A stretch of DNA of 38,493 nt from an uncultured Akkermansia sp. (GCA_947626545.1 CANQSS010000019.1:1-38493), one strand, 5' to 3'; shown: positions 8,689 through 17,310, counted from the first letter of the stretch. A program made the numbers and translations. The notes: generated by a model not told the origin, from the letters alone.

Positions 8689-10908
8689 ATGATCAGATAC
8701 ACACTGAACGTGACCAAGGTGCGCTGCACTTGGGTCGTTATCGCCCTGCTCCTAGCCCTGAATGTGACAAGCACGGCAGCTCCGGCAACCTCGAAGACAA
8801 CAGCGCCAACCGGACTCACACCCGTACAGCGCAAACAGCTTACCGATGCCCAACGGAGAGTCAACACATTCCCGAAGGATTCGAAGATGGCCTTCATCTG
8901 CGAGCAGCTCGGACTTTGCTTCAAGCGGGACGGAAGCCAAGGAATGCGCTGCGATGATGGCAAACCGGGCACTTGGAACGACGCTTTTTTTGTGAACAGC
9001 TCAGGGCGCGCAGCCAACTGGGGAGAGGCCCATGGCGCCTGTGACATGGAAAAATGGGATCGCGCCTACGGAGCCTTCGCCAAAGTTGAAACGGAGGTCG
9101 CACTGGCTCCCTTCAAGAAAGACGCAGACAAGGCGGCACGCAACACGGCACGCTATTTGCTCAAGACAATGCCGGAGGAACTGCGCTGGGCCATCCTCGC
9201 CTCTATGGCCAAGCTTGTTTACGGGGAGGACGGTGTCTGTCTGGACGACGAAACCCAACAGACTATGGAATGCGGAATTCCCATCACGATCCGCCCGCAC
9301 GAACGGAGAAACGCATTCTATGTGGACCCGGCGGGCGACACGCACAAGTTGAGCGAACTGTACGATAAGGGCGAAGGCAGGAAATGGTGGCGCTGGGAGC
9401 AAGTGGTGTGGCGCTGCGAGAATCTCATCGGATCCAAGATTCTGCTTACCCCCTATTCGGCAGAAATAGACAGGATGCGCAGCAATTGCAAAGAGCAGGC
9501 AGCCGAAGCAAAAAAGGAATTTGAGGTCAAGTTGAAGGGGATGCTATCCGAGGCAGACGATTTGCTCTCCCCCCTCCCGGCCGAGGAGAGGCAAGCGTTC
9601 ATCGCGGAAGCTGTCGGATTGTACTACAAACACCCGGATGAGGCAGGCTTCAATGGCACTTATCAATGGCTCGACCCAAATGTGAAAATCTACCTCTGTG
9701 ATGGCAAAGTGACCGATGGACTGAAAGGAACCGGCGACACGCGACCGGCGCGTGATTTCCTGCACAACATTCCACACGCCACCCTGCTGGAGCATTTCCA
9801 CGAGGAGGTCTCGCTCATGGCTACTTTTATGGCTAAAGACCGTTTCGAGAGCATGCCGCCCCTGCTGCGCGACGCCCTGCGCGCCGAGTTTGCCGACCAA
9901 CTGACGACGCACGATGGAACACCCGCTGTGGACGGCACGACGAGCATTGATATTCAAGCAGCCAGTCACTGGGTGCGCATTCCTCGGGCCAATGTGCTGA
10001 AAGACAAGACCTATTTCGTGGATTCAACCGGGAAGGAATACCCGTACAGCGCCATCGCCAAATTCGACACACCATACAAGCAGACCATCTGTCTCGCATA
10101 CCTGTGCGCTCATATCCTCGGCAAGAATGAGATCCTCAGACTGATTCCCGGAAGCATCCCCGACATGGCGCCCTCTGCCGATGAGAAGACTGGGAACAAC
10201 GCCTCTGTCGGAGCCCAAACAACCGGCGACGAGGACTCCAAAAAGCAACTGAACCGAGCGGTAAGCGCCATCAAAAGCTTGTCCGGCGTGCAGCTCCGTG
10301 CGTGGATAGCCGAGAAATTGGGCTTTTGCTATTCTCACAGCAAGGCTACTGCCTACGCCCAAGCGCACGAAGCGAACGATCAGGCCTTCTTTGTGGGAGC
10401 GGATGGGCAGGAGCACCAGTTGACGAAAATTGCGGATAAGGACGACGCAAAATGGCAAGACGCCACGGCTGCTGCCCAATCTGCCGGTTATCCTGCTCTT
10501 GCCGTCGCTCTGAGCGACGATATGAAGGCGATCGCCACCGAAACGTCCCGTTTTATCCTCTCCTCCATGCCAGCCGAGCTACGCGCCGCTTGGCTCGCAG
10601 AAAACAATCGTCTGTTCTTCCACATGGACAAGTCTGCCGCATATCACGAGAAAGAAGTCGAATCTCGCATGGACAGCGGTATGTCCCGGACAACCGCCCG
10701 AATCACCGATTCCAATCTTTTTTACTTCGACAAAAACGGAAAAATTACGAAGTCTGCCGCCGTCGATTGGAACACTTGGCTGACTCGCTGGCACATCCTG
10801 TACTACTGCGCCAATGTAGCTGGGATGGACGCCGTCAACGAAAGTTTCCAAACCGAAGTCGATGCCATGCGTGCCGCCTTTGATAAATCCTCTTACTCGC
10901 TGAAATAA
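8689..10908 (+). CDS. secreted six-repeat protein of unknown function
   Basis: Protein of 739 aa that I do not recognise. A signal peptide is likely (residues 1-31, VVIALLLALNVTSTAA). The rest appears to be six diverged repeats of about 90-120 aa, near residues 52-140, 150-260, 290-375, 380-490, 518-605 and 615-735. Each has a helix pattern such as MPAELRAAWLAE or LPAEERQAFIAE, then an aromatic G(L/F)xY-type segment, then a short beta motif F(Y)(V/F)D..G(K/D), e.g. FFVNSSGR, FYVDPAGD, YFVDSTGK, FFVGADGQ, FYFDKNGK. A conserved KW follows in several copies. A Thr/Gly/Asn-rich linker (about 495-520) splits the protein into a four-repeat and a two-repeat part. No catalytic motif is visible. The ATG overlaps a TATAAT, so the true start could be a downstream GTG at 8710 or 8719, but these would shorten the signal peptide's basic end. 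Confidence 0.8.
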   Translation: MIRYTLNVTKVRCTWVVIALLLALNVTSTAAPATSKTTAPTGLTPVQRKQLTDAQRRVNTFPKDSKMAFICEQLGLCFKRDGSQGMRCDDGKPGTWNDAFFVNSSGRAANWGEAHGACDMEKWDRAYGAFAKVETEVALAPFKKDADKAARNTARYLLKTMPEELRWAILASMAKLVYGEDGVCLDDETQQTMECGIPITIRPHERRNAFYVDPAGDTHKLSELYDKGEGRKWWRWEQVVWRCENLIGSKILLTPYSAEIDRMRSNCKEQAAEAKKEFEVKLKGMLSEADDLLSPLPAEERQAFIAEAVGLYYKHPDEAGFNGTYQWLDPNVKIYLCDGKVTDGLKGTGDTRPARDFLHNIPHATLLEHFHEEVSLMATFMAKDRFESMPPLLRDALRAEFADQLTTHDGTPAVDGTTSIDIQAASHWVRIPRANVLKDKTYFVDSTGKEYPYSAIAKFDTPYKQTICLAYLCAHILGKNEILRLIPGSIPDMAPSADEKTGNNASVGAQTTGDEDSKKQLNRAVSAIKSLSGVQLRAWIAEKLGFCYSHSKATAYAQAHEANDQAFFVGADGQEHQLTKIADKDDAKWQDATAAAQSAGYPALAVALSDDMKAIATETSRFILSSMPAELRAAWLAENNRLFFHMDKSAAYHEKEVESRMDSGMSRTTARITDSNLFYFDKNGKITKSAAVDWNTWLTRWHILYYCANVAGMDAVNESFQTEVDAMRAAFDKSSYSLK

Positions 10909-10949
10909 GCCTCCATTCTCGCGCAGCGCATGCAAATTCCCAAAATTGT

Positions 10950-11003
10950 TCATCGTCCATCGAAAATCGTAAATCATGAATGAATTAGCTTGTAAATGGG
11001 TTG
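10950..11003. repeat. modular intergenic repeat fragment, copy 3
   Basis: Contains CATCGAAAATCGTAAATC and TTGTAAATGGGTT, which match the fragments near 19610 and 14010. No hairpin module is obvious. The rest of the 10909-11054 gap holds only copy 2 of the 18-nt motif. Confidence 0.5.
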
Positions 11004-11005
11004 CG

Positions 11006-11024
11006 TTTTTCTTGGGACGGATGT
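11006..11024 (+). repeat. 18/19-nt dispersed motif, copy 2
   Basis: TTTTTCTTGGGACGGATGT, identical over 19 nt to the reverse complement of 28440-28458 and over 18 nt to 59-76. It lies about 30 nt upstream of the predicted promoter of the ankyrin gene. Confidence 0.6.
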
Positions 11025-11054
11025 ATGAATTTTAACGTCTTACGATTTTTTCAC

Positions 11055-11083
11055 TTGCTCTTGTAGAATAAAGTTGATAGACT
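11055..11083 (+). promoter_or_regulatory. promoter of the ankyrin-repeat gene
   Basis: TTGCTC (11055-11060), a 17-nt spacer and TAGACT (11078-11083). Start would be near 11090, giving a leader of about 20 nt to the ATG at 11110, the out-of-frame start before the poly-C tract. Confidence 0.5.
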
Positions 11084-11092
11084 CCTTCCTAG

Positions 11093-13771
11093 TTGCTCCA
11101 GCATTCGTTATGTCATACATCGTCGCTACCCCCCCGTTTGTTATTAGCTCTCTTTAAGCGGTTTATAGCTTTATTTATCGCCTGTGTCACTTGGTTCACG
11201 GGGGTGACATCAGCCAAGGAGGATGCATCGGAGAGCGTGCCTCAGCAAGGAGTGGAGCTCCTCTTTCCGGCGGGTACGGGAAAGAAAGCAAAAGGCGCCA
11301 AGCTCAGCAAGAAAGATAAGAACGCGGCGGTCTTGCTCAAAAAACTCAAAGCCATTGAAAAAGGAGGCGACATCAACGCTGTGGACACGTTCGGTCAAAC
11401 CGCCCTCATGCACGCCGCCGCGCGGGGCAACAAACTCGCCGTCTGCTGGCTCGTGGCAAAGGGAGCGGATGTTACTAAGAAAAGCAAAAAGGGGAAGACA
11501 GCGACGGGGTTCGCGAAGGACAAGCTTCTGCGGGCTTTTCTGGAAGCATGCTGCGTGGATAAACGTCCGCTCTCGGACAAAGAAAAGAAGGAGCTGCAAG
11601 ACGCCGGATTCACAAAGGAAAATCCCTACGGTACAGAAAATGTAGACAGGGACGAGGCAGAAAAACTCAAACTGGCTACACAACTTCTCAGACTTGGCTG
11701 CAACGAACAGAATCTTTATCATTTCGGATATCCCCCATCGGATCCCTTATATACAACCTTGTTTTCGCGACATGGGTATGAACTCAACAAGGCGGGAGAG
11801 GAAATGGATTGGCAAAAGCCCGATGTGCTCCGACTTCTACTGGCGTTGGGAATCAAAATGGGCACAGGTGATGCTTTATCGCAGGCGAAAATTGCCATGC
11901 TACTAGATGATGCGCAAACCTTGAGTAAAATAGTAGAAGAGCACCCTGACTTGGCGACAAATCGTGATTCGGCGAGCAAAATCATTGCCTATCTGGGCGC
12001 ACCGGAGACGCTTCAGGTGCTCGTTGATGCGGGACTTGACCCAAAACTCTCATGGGATTACGTGTACAAAAATTCAAAAGAGAGTTTCATTCAAATCTTG
12101 CTCTATGGAAAGCGACGCAGCGCAGCGGGAATCCGAGCGCTGGCGGTCGCAGGAGCGCCCCTTCCCATACTTAGCGAACATAAGAATTTGCTTAGCCGTG
12201 ATTTGGAGGATAACGAATACGATCCTGAAATGGTCGATGCTCTCATTGAAACTGGGGTAGATGTCAATGCCGTAGGAAGTGGTCAGGAAACGCAACGTGG
12301 CACATACAGTGGCGTTCCTCCGCTCATCGCAGCAATAAGACACGGAGAAAAAGCGGTAAAGCAGCTGCTGAACAAAGGAGCAAAAGTGGACTCTCGGATG
12401 CTGGCCCCGGGGAAAGAAGACGATGGCCAAACGGCTCTGCATTTCGCTCTTAAATGGGGTGAGACCTCCGTAGCACGCCTTCTCATCGAAAAAGGCGCCG
12501 ATGTCAACTCCAAGGACTCATCCGGAAAAGACGTTATTCACCACGCTGTATTCGGTTGTTATGATACTCCGGAAATCGGCGAAAAAGGAGAAGCTGATCT
12601 CTTATTCGTGGTGGAGCGGTTGCTCAAAGCGGGGGAAGAAGTACCCAAGGACATCCTCCTTAGTCAAGTGGGGCCGAGGGGAATGTCCCCTGCTGGACGG
12701 GAGAAACTGGCCCTCTTGCTGCTCGACGCCGGCGCCGACCCATTGGCAAAAAGTGAAGATGGGTGGACCACCCTCATGTACAACGGCATTATGGGACCCA
12801 AGATTGCCCAGCGTCTGCTGGATGCCGGGGTGGATCCGACCGTGAAATGCAGAGAGGTATCAGCCATGAGTTTAGCTGTAGCAAATGGCTCGGTAGAGGT
12901 CGTAAAACTACTCAAAGAAAAAGGTGTGGAACCCGGCGAACTTTGGGTCGTAGATCCGGAGAAGATCGAGCTGCTGCTCAAGCTCGGCGCCCGCATTCCC
13001 AAGGATATGACCGACCGCCTCATGTCCGATCTCAAACCTGTGCATCATCACAGTGAGCCCGCCAGACTCTGCGCGGACTATGTTAAGATCATCCAAATTC
13101 TTAAACAGCACGGGTACAAACCGGAGCTGGCGTCATGGGCAAAGGACCGCGAAAGCGAGTTATTCGAGCAATTCAACATGGAAGCCCTTCGTGCATTTTT
13201 CAAAGCAGGCGAGGATCCGAATGAAACGGATGGAGACGGCAACTCTCTCCTCGCCAACATTGTACAAGCTGAGGTGCCTGATAAAATCTGCGACTCCTCT
13301 ATCATGGCCTTTTCTGAATACATGCGGCGCATTGATCAAGTGATGCCTGACTTTATTGAAGCAGGAGTTGACGTGAACAAGCCGATCAACCAAGATGGTC
13401 AAACCCCGCTTTTCTACGCAGGTAATGCTAAACTGATTGCACAGCTTTTTCGTGCCGGCGCCGACGCGCACGTGCGCGACGCCAAGGGAAGAACGCCTCT
13501 CTTTTTTTGCAGCTTTCTTGGAGACGGATCCGAAACGGTGAGTCTTCTCATGCAACGAGGTATCCGCATCAACATGCAAGACAACGAAGGCAACACCGCT
13601 CTCATGATGACCGTGATGATGGGCGAGACTACAGGCGTTCAAGCTCTTTTAGACTCCGGGGCGAATCCGAACATCAAGAACAAAGCGGGTAAGACTGCCC
13701 TGCAAATTGCCAAGGAGAAGAAGGATGATGCCATCATCAAACTCCTCCAGGAGCACGGTGCGAAGGAGTGA
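11093..13771 (+). CDS. secreted ankyrin-repeat protein, possibly phase-variable start
   Basis: Protein of up to 892 aa. A hydrophobic signal segment (about 15-40, RLLLALFKRFIALFIACVTW) points to export. A Lys-rich stretch (60-90) leads into ankyrin repeats that fill most of the chain. The clearest are at 92-128 (DTFGQTALMHAAARG) and 790-890 (NEGNTALMMTVMMGE, KAGKTALQIAKEKKD), with degenerate copies between. Such repeats bind partner proteins; the partner is unknown. The start is the problem: the frame is open from a TTG at 11093, but that is poor and lies only about 3 nt from the predicted transcript start. The only upstream ATG, 11110, is out of frame because of a seven-C tract. Nine C would join it to this frame and give a normal signal peptide beginning MSYIVATPPRLLLAL. 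The gene may therefore be OFF as drawn. It lies 3' of the six-repeat protein, with its own promoter. Confidence 0.85.
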   Translation: MLQHSLCHTSSLPPRLLLALFKRFIALFIACVTWFTGVTSAKEDASESVPQQGVELLFPAGTGKKAKGAKLSKKDKNAAVLLKKLKAIEKGGDINAVDTFGQTALMHAAARGNKLAVCWLVAKGADVTKKSKKGKTATGFAKDKLLRAFLEACCVDKRPLSDKEKKELQDAGFTKENPYGTENVDRDEAEKLKLATQLLRLGCNEQNLYHFGYPPSDPLYTTLFSRHGYELNKAGEEMDWQKPDVLRLLLALGIKMGTGDALSQAKIAMLLDDAQTLSKIVEEHPDLATNRDSASKIIAYLGAPETLQVLVDAGLDPKLSWDYVYKNSKESFIQILLYGKRRSAAGIRALAVAGAPLPILSEHKNLLSRDLEDNEYDPEMVDALIETGVDVNAVGSGQETQRGTYSGVPPLIAAIRHGEKAVKQLLNKGAKVDSRMLAPGKEDDGQTALHFALKWGETSVARLLIEKGADVNSKDSSGKDVIHHAVFGCYDTPEIGEKGEADLLFVVERLLKAGEEVPKDILLSQVGPRGMSPAGREKLALLLLDAGADPLAKSEDGWTTLMYNGIMGPKIAQRLLDAGVDPTVKCREVSAMSLAVANGSVEVVKLLKEKGVEPGELWVVDPEKIELLLKLGARIPKDMTDRLMSDLKPVHHHSEPARLCADYVKIIQILKQHGYKPELASWAKDRESELFEQFNMEALRAFFKAGEDPNETDGDGNSLLANIVQAEVPDKICDSSIMAFSEYMRRIDQVMPDFIEAGVDVNKPINQDGQTPLFYAGNAKLIAQLFRAGADAHVRDAKGRTPLFFCSFLGDGSETVSLLMQRGIRINMQDNEGNTALMMTVMMGETTGVQALLDSGANPNIKNKAGKTALQIAKEKKDDAIIKLLQEHGAKE
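11129..11135 (+). repeat. poly-C tract (C7) in the signal-peptide region, candidate phase switch
   Basis: Seven C directly followed by G and then TTTGTTATTAGCTC. ATG 11110 is six codons upstream. In this assembly it reads into TAA at 11155; with nine C it would run in frame into the ankyrin protein. The same layout is found at 30888-30911. Confidence 0.7.
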
Positions 13772-14060
13772 TTGGGGAAAAATTTGTTGGGCATCAACCC
13801 TCGTTTTTCCCTCATCTCGATCTGTACCTTCTCGGACGGGAAAAGAAACGGAAAACCTTAACCACATATGTCCCAATAAAATTTCTCAAAGCTCATTTAA
13901 CCCTGCTCCCATGACGTTTCATGGAAAATGAACGATGAAAACCAAGCCCCCATTTGCACTATCTCAATCACCTGGCGCCGCAGGCGCGGAAACTTCTCAA
14001 ATCTCAAATTGTAAATGGGTTAGATTGCAAAATGTAGATCGCTCCACGATTGAGATGATT
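13772..14060. other. intergenic region before rpsB
   Basis: Contains a possible weak hairpin after the ankyrin gene (GGGAAAAA near 13774 against TTTTTCCC near 13804) and a repeat fragment at 13971-14020. No coding frame is convincing. Confidence 0.4.
13971..14020. repeat. modular intergenic repeat fragment, copy 4
   Basis: A small GC hairpin module (GGCGCCGCAGGCGC) is followed by CTTCTCAAATCTCAAATTG and TAAATGGGTT. The same order, GC module then TTCCTCAAATCGTA, occurs at 25685-25730. Confidence 0.5.
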
Positions 14061-14064
14061 TGTC

Positions 14065-14093
14065 TTGACAAAGCGTCCACAAAAGCGTATCCT
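14065..14093 (+). promoter_or_regulatory. promoter of rpsB-tsf
   Basis: TTGACA (14065-14070), a 17-nt spacer and TATCCT (14088-14093). Start near 14100 leaves a leader of about 108 nt before rpsB. Confidence 0.75.
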
Positions 14094-14168
14094 GTGCGCC
14101 CCTGCTGATGCCGCCATACGAACAACGGAAGGCTGAGGGTTACAAAGCGGCACCTTCCACCCCAACCG

Positions 14169-14190
14169 TTCCTCCTGGTTTAAGGAGGAG
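14169..14190 (+). promoter_or_regulatory. hairpin burying an anti-SD-like AGGAGG in the rpsB leader
   Basis: CCTCCT (14171-14176), loop GGTTTA, AGGAGG (14183-14188), extended by one A-T and one G-T pair. The AGGAGG is 19 nt from the ATG, too far for normal ribosome binding unless the leader folds. rpsB leaders are autoregulated by S2 in other bacteria, so a control role is plausible but inferred. Confidence 0.5.
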
Positions 14191-14207
14191 CAACTACATA
14201 CACAGAC

Positions 14208-14897
14208 ATGATCAACGAACTCATCACCGAGATGGTGGAAGCCGGTGTTCACTTTGGTCACCAGACCCGCAAGTGGCACCCGAACATGAAGAAGTTCATT
14301 CTCACGCAGAAGAACGGCATACATATCATCAACCTGGAGGAGACCGAGCGCTGCTTGGATAGGGCGGCCAAGTTCCTTGGCGAACTTGCTGCAAAAAATA
14401 GGAAGATCCTCTTTGTAGGCTGCAAGCGCCAGGCGCAGGAAGCCGTGAAAGAAGCCGCCGAGGCTACAGGCCAGTTTTATGTGAATTTCCGTTGGCTGGG
14501 CGGCATGCTTACCAACATGTCCACGATCAAGAAAAGTATCTCTCGCCTTGAATACCTCGAAAACTTGAGCAGCCAGCCTGAGTACAAGAGCATGTCCAAA
14601 AAGGAGCTCGCTGCCCTCTCCCGTGAGCGCGAAAAACTGCTGCGCAACCTGCAGGGTATTCGCAAAATGGGTGGCGCGCCTGATGCCCTCGTCGCTATCG
14701 GCGCCGATCACGAGGACATCGCAATCCGCGAGGCTCACATCTTGGGCATCCCGGTGGTGGTGCTCACTGACACGAATGCCGACCCGGACAGCGTGGATTA
14801 CCCCATCCCGGGCAACGATGATGCGGTACGCTCCATCCGTCTCATCCTCAGCAAGCTTGTGGAGGTGATTAACCAGTCCCGTCCGGTAAAGGCGTAA
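14208..14897 (+). CDS. rpsB: 30S ribosomal protein S2
   Basis: Full-length S2 of 229 aa. The N-terminal signature GVHFGHQTRKWHPNM (about 13-27), RWLGGMLTN (about 95-103) and the C-terminal IPVVVLTDTNADPDSVDYPIPGND region (positions about 182-205) are all conserved. S2 is a late-assembling small-subunit protein that docks S1. It is at the short end of the family, lacking the extra C-terminal tail of some proteins. The next gene, tsf, starts 19 nt downstream, which is the usual bacterial pair and almost certainly one transcript ending at the hairpin at 15801. Confidence 0.98.
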   Translation: MINELITEMVEAGVHFGHQTRKWHPNMKKFILTQKNGIHIINLEETERCLDRAAKFLGELAAKNRKILFVGCKRQAQEAVKEAAEATGQFYVNFRWLGGMLTNMSTIKKSISRLEYLENLSSQPEYKSMSKKELAALSREREKLLRNLQGIRKMGGAPDALVAIGADHEDIAIREAHILGIPVVVLTDTNADPDSVDYPIPGNDDAVRSIRLILSKLVEVINQSRPVKA

Positions 14898-14916
14898 CCC
14901 CTCATCTTCTCTCATT

Positions 14917-15783
14917 ATGGCTGAAATTACTGCACAAATGGTCAAGGAGCTGCGTCTGAAGACAGACGCCGGCATGATGGACTGCAAGAACGCCCTCGTG
15001 GAATGCGACGGCAACATGGACGAAGCCGTGAAGTACCTGCGCGAAAAAGGCATTGCCAAAGCCGCTAAAAAGGCCGACCGCGAAGCCAAGGAGGGCGTGG
15101 TTGCCACCGTAGTGGAGGGCAAGGACGGCATCATCTACGAAATAAACTGCGAGACGGATTTCTGCTCCAAGGGCGACAAGTTCAAGGCGCTCGCGGCAGA
15201 GATTGGTCAGGTGCTCAAGGCATCAACCGCTACCACGCTGGAGCAGGCTCTGGCTGTGCCCATGGGTGGCTCAACGGTGGAAACCTACATTGCAGAGCAA
15301 TGCGCCTCCATCGGTGAGAACATGAAGCTGCGCCGCTTCGCGCGCTACACACTGACCGGCGAGGGCTCCATCACCTCTTACATCCACATGGGTGGCAAGG
15401 TGGGTGTGCTGCTGCAAGTGACCTGCACCAAGCCGGAGACGGCTGCCGCTGCGGATTTTGCAACGCTCTGCAAGGACATAACGCTACATATCGCTGCCAG
15501 CGCGCCCAAGAGCGTAGATTCTTCCTCTCTGGATCAGACGTTCGTTGCCGAGGAACAGGAAATTGCCAGAGCTCAGCTTATCGCCGAGGGCAAACCCGAA
15601 GCTCTGCTGGAAAAGATTCTTCCCGGCAAGCTCAAGGCGCTCTACAAGCAAAGCTGCCTGCTTAATCAGGAATTCGTGAAGGATCCCTCCATCACCGTGG
15701 AAAAGCTCGTCGAGAACACCGGCAAGTCGCTCGGCGACTCGCTGAAGGTGGTCGCCTTCGAGCGTTTCCAACTGGGAGCGTAA
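14917..15783 (+). CDS. tsf: translation elongation factor Ts
   Basis: EF-Ts of 288 aa, the nucleotide-exchange factor that releases GDP from EF-Tu. The N-terminal UBA-like domain carries the family signature TDAGMMDCKNAL (16-27) and continues to YLREKG. The core domain starts near residue 60 and includes ETDFCSKGDKFKALA, the equivalent of the family's ETDFVA-type motif. A second core subdomain and a C-terminal helix complete it. No Shine-Dalgarno precedes the ATG (CTTCTCTCATT), so it is probably translated by coupling to rpsB, 19 nt upstream. A strong terminator follows. Confidence 0.98.
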   Translation: MAEITAQMVKELRLKTDAGMMDCKNALVECDGNMDEAVKYLREKGIAKAAKKADREAKEGVVATVVEGKDGIIYEINCETDFCSKGDKFKALAAEIGQVLKASTATTLEQALAVPMGGSTVETYIAEQCASIGENMKLRRFARYTLTGEGSITSYIHMGGKVGVLLQVTCTKPETAAAADFATLCKDITLHIAASAPKSVDSSSLDQTFVAEEQEIARAQLIAEGKPEALLEKILPGKLKALYKQSCLLNQEFVKDPSITVEKLVENTGKSLGDSLKVVAFERFQLGA

Positions 15784-15800
15784 ATCACCTCCAATTTTTC

Positions 15801-15845
15801 GGGCTGCGTAGTTTCATTTTCCAAACTACGCAGCCCCTTTCTTTC
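15801..15845 (+). terminator. rho-independent terminator of rpsB-tsf
   Basis: Perfect 14-bp stem GGGCTGCGTAGTTT / AAACTACGCAGCCC (15801-15814, 15823-15836) with an 8-nt loop, followed by a pyrimidine tail CTTTCTTT. Confidence 0.9.
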
Positions 15846-15894
15846 CGATCCGTACGCCAAAATTCTCCACACCGAAGGTGTGCATTAATCTAAA

Positions 15895-15983
15895 CCATAA
15901 ATCGTAAGTGGGCAGACCCCATCTGCCACCGACTCCTCCAAGTTTCCGCAGCTCCGCTACGCATTATTATTTGTAAATCGTAA
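15895..15983 (-). repeat. modular intergenic repeat element, copy 5 (reverse orientation)
   Basis: Read on the minus strand it begins ATTTACGATTTACAAATAATAATGCG, split here only by a few bases from the 28508 copy, then AGCGGAGCTGCGGA, and ends with a GGCAGA/TCTGCC hairpin (15911-15927) like copy 1. Its right end, AATCGTAAATG, supplies the mnmE start codon. Confidence 0.7.
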
Positions 15984-17309
15984 ATGTCTTGCATCGCCGC
16001 CATCGCTACCCCACCCGGCGTGGGCGCACTCTCCGTGATCCGCATCAGTGGACCACAAGCGCACGCTGTATTGCAGGCCGCCACGGGACGTAGCACCCGC
16101 CTCCCCCCCCGCATGGCCACGTTGGTGCATGTGCGCACAGCGACTGGAGAAATACTGGACGAGTGCATGGCCACCTGCTTCTACGCGCCTGCCAGCTTCA
16201 CCGGGGAGGATGTGGCGGAGCTCACTTGCCATGGCGGCATGCTGGTAACGCAGCGCGTGCTGGAGCGTTTGTTTGCCTGCGGCGCACGCCCGGCGGAGCC
16301 CGGCGAGTTCTCCCGACGCGCCTTCGAAAACGGGAAAATCGACCTCACCGCCGCCGAAGCCATCATGGACATCATCAACGCCGGGAGCGACTTGGCCCTG
16401 CGTGCCGCACAATCCCAGCTTTCCGGCGCTATTTCCCGCCCTGTGCAGGCAGCCATCGATGCCCTGCTCACCTTGGCCGCCCACTTGGAGGCCTACATCG
16501 ATTTCCCGGAGGAAGACATCTCTCCGCAAACCATGGCGGACATGCAGGCGACAATCAACAATGTGGAGACCTCGCTCACTCAGCTGGTCGCTACCGCAGA
16601 TTCCGGTCGTCTGCTGCGCGAAGGCGTGCGCACAGTCATCATCGGCGCTCCGAATGCCGGCAAATCGAGCCTGCTCAACCGCCTGCTCGGTTTCGAGCGC
16701 GCCATTGTCAGCCCCACCCCCGGCACCACGCGCGACACGGTGGAGGAATCTTTCGCCCCGGGCGGTATGCTGCTGCGACTCATCGACACGGCAGGGCTGC
16801 GCGACAGCGATGATGCACTGGAGCAAGCGGGAGTAGAACGCACTCGCCAAGCGCTGCGCTCTGCCGACCTCGTGCTGGAGGTGCAGGACGCCACGACGCC
16901 GCCCTCTGAACTGCCTGCGGATCTCCCGGAAAATGTGCCGCACCTGACGCTGCTCAATAAATGTGACCTGCCGGAGCACGCCTCGCGTTCCCACCAACCC
17001 GGCCTCCGCATCTCGGCCCGCACCGGCGCCGGCATTCCGGAGCTGCATCAGGCCATTACCTCTCTCCTTGGCATGCAATCCGGCGAGGCTGAGACCTCCG
17101 CCGCCATCAACACGCGCCATTTGCACGCGCTGCGCAGTGCGCTTTCCTCACTGCATGCCGCATCCGACGGGCTGGCGGAGCATGCTCTGCCGGAGCTCAT
17201 TGCCGTTGATCTGCGTGCGGCCTTGGATGCCCTCGGCACTATCACCGGAAAAGTCGATACGGAAGACCTGCTCTCCCGCATCTTTTCCACCTTCTGTCTC
17301 GGCAAATAA
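15984..17309 (+). CDS. mnmE: tRNA modification GTPase MnmE
   Basis: MnmE of 441 aa; with MnmG it installs the (carboxymethyl)aminomethyl group on wobble uridine-34 of certain tRNAs. The N-terminal folate-binding domain starts at the canonical IAAIATPPGVGALSVIRISG. The embedded G domain has GAPNAGKSS (221-229), TPGTTRD (245-251), DTAGLR (268-273) and NKCD (325-328). The C-terminal motif CLGK carries the catalytic Cys438. The ATG at 15984 is the only sensible start and is formed by the end of a dispersed repeat, with no Shine-Dalgarno. An eight-C run in codons 38-42 (LPPR) is in frame and unremarkable, but shows that C tracts also occur in a housekeeping gene. A convergent gene follows after a shared hairpin. 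Confidence 0.97.
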   Translation: MSCIAAIATPPGVGALSVIRISGPQAHAVLQAATGRSTRLPPRMATLVHVRTATGEILDECMATCFYAPASFTGEDVAELTCHGGMLVTQRVLERLFACGARPAEPGEFSRRAFENGKIDLTAAEAIMDIINAGSDLALRAAQSQLSGAISRPVQAAIDALLTLAAHLEAYIDFPEEDISPQTMADMQATINNVETSLTQLVATADSGRLLREGVRTVIIGAPNAGKSSLLNRLLGFERAIVSPTPGTTRDTVEESFAPGGMLLRLIDTAGLRDSDDALEQAGVERTRQALRSADLVLEVQDATTPPSELPADLPENVPHLTLLNKCDLPEHASRSHQPGLRISARTGAGIPELHQAITSLLGMQSGEAETSAAINTRHLHALRSALSSLHAASDGLAEHALPELIAVDLRAALDALGTITGKVDTEDLLSRIFSTFCLGK

Positions 17310-17310
17310 A

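Noticed and set aside
14004..15134. Long minus-strand frame (376 aa) opposite rpsB-tsf
   Set aside because: Antisense shadow of two certain ribosomal genes; low-complexity composition and no family match.
16103..16110. C8 run in mnmE as a phase switch
   Set aside because: It lies in frame inside a conserved, intact housekeeping gene, with no cassette sequence after it.
15957..17126. Long minus-strand frame (389 aa) opposite mnmE
   Set aside because: Shadow caused by GC-rich codons; rich in Gly, Arg, Gln and His, with no domain.
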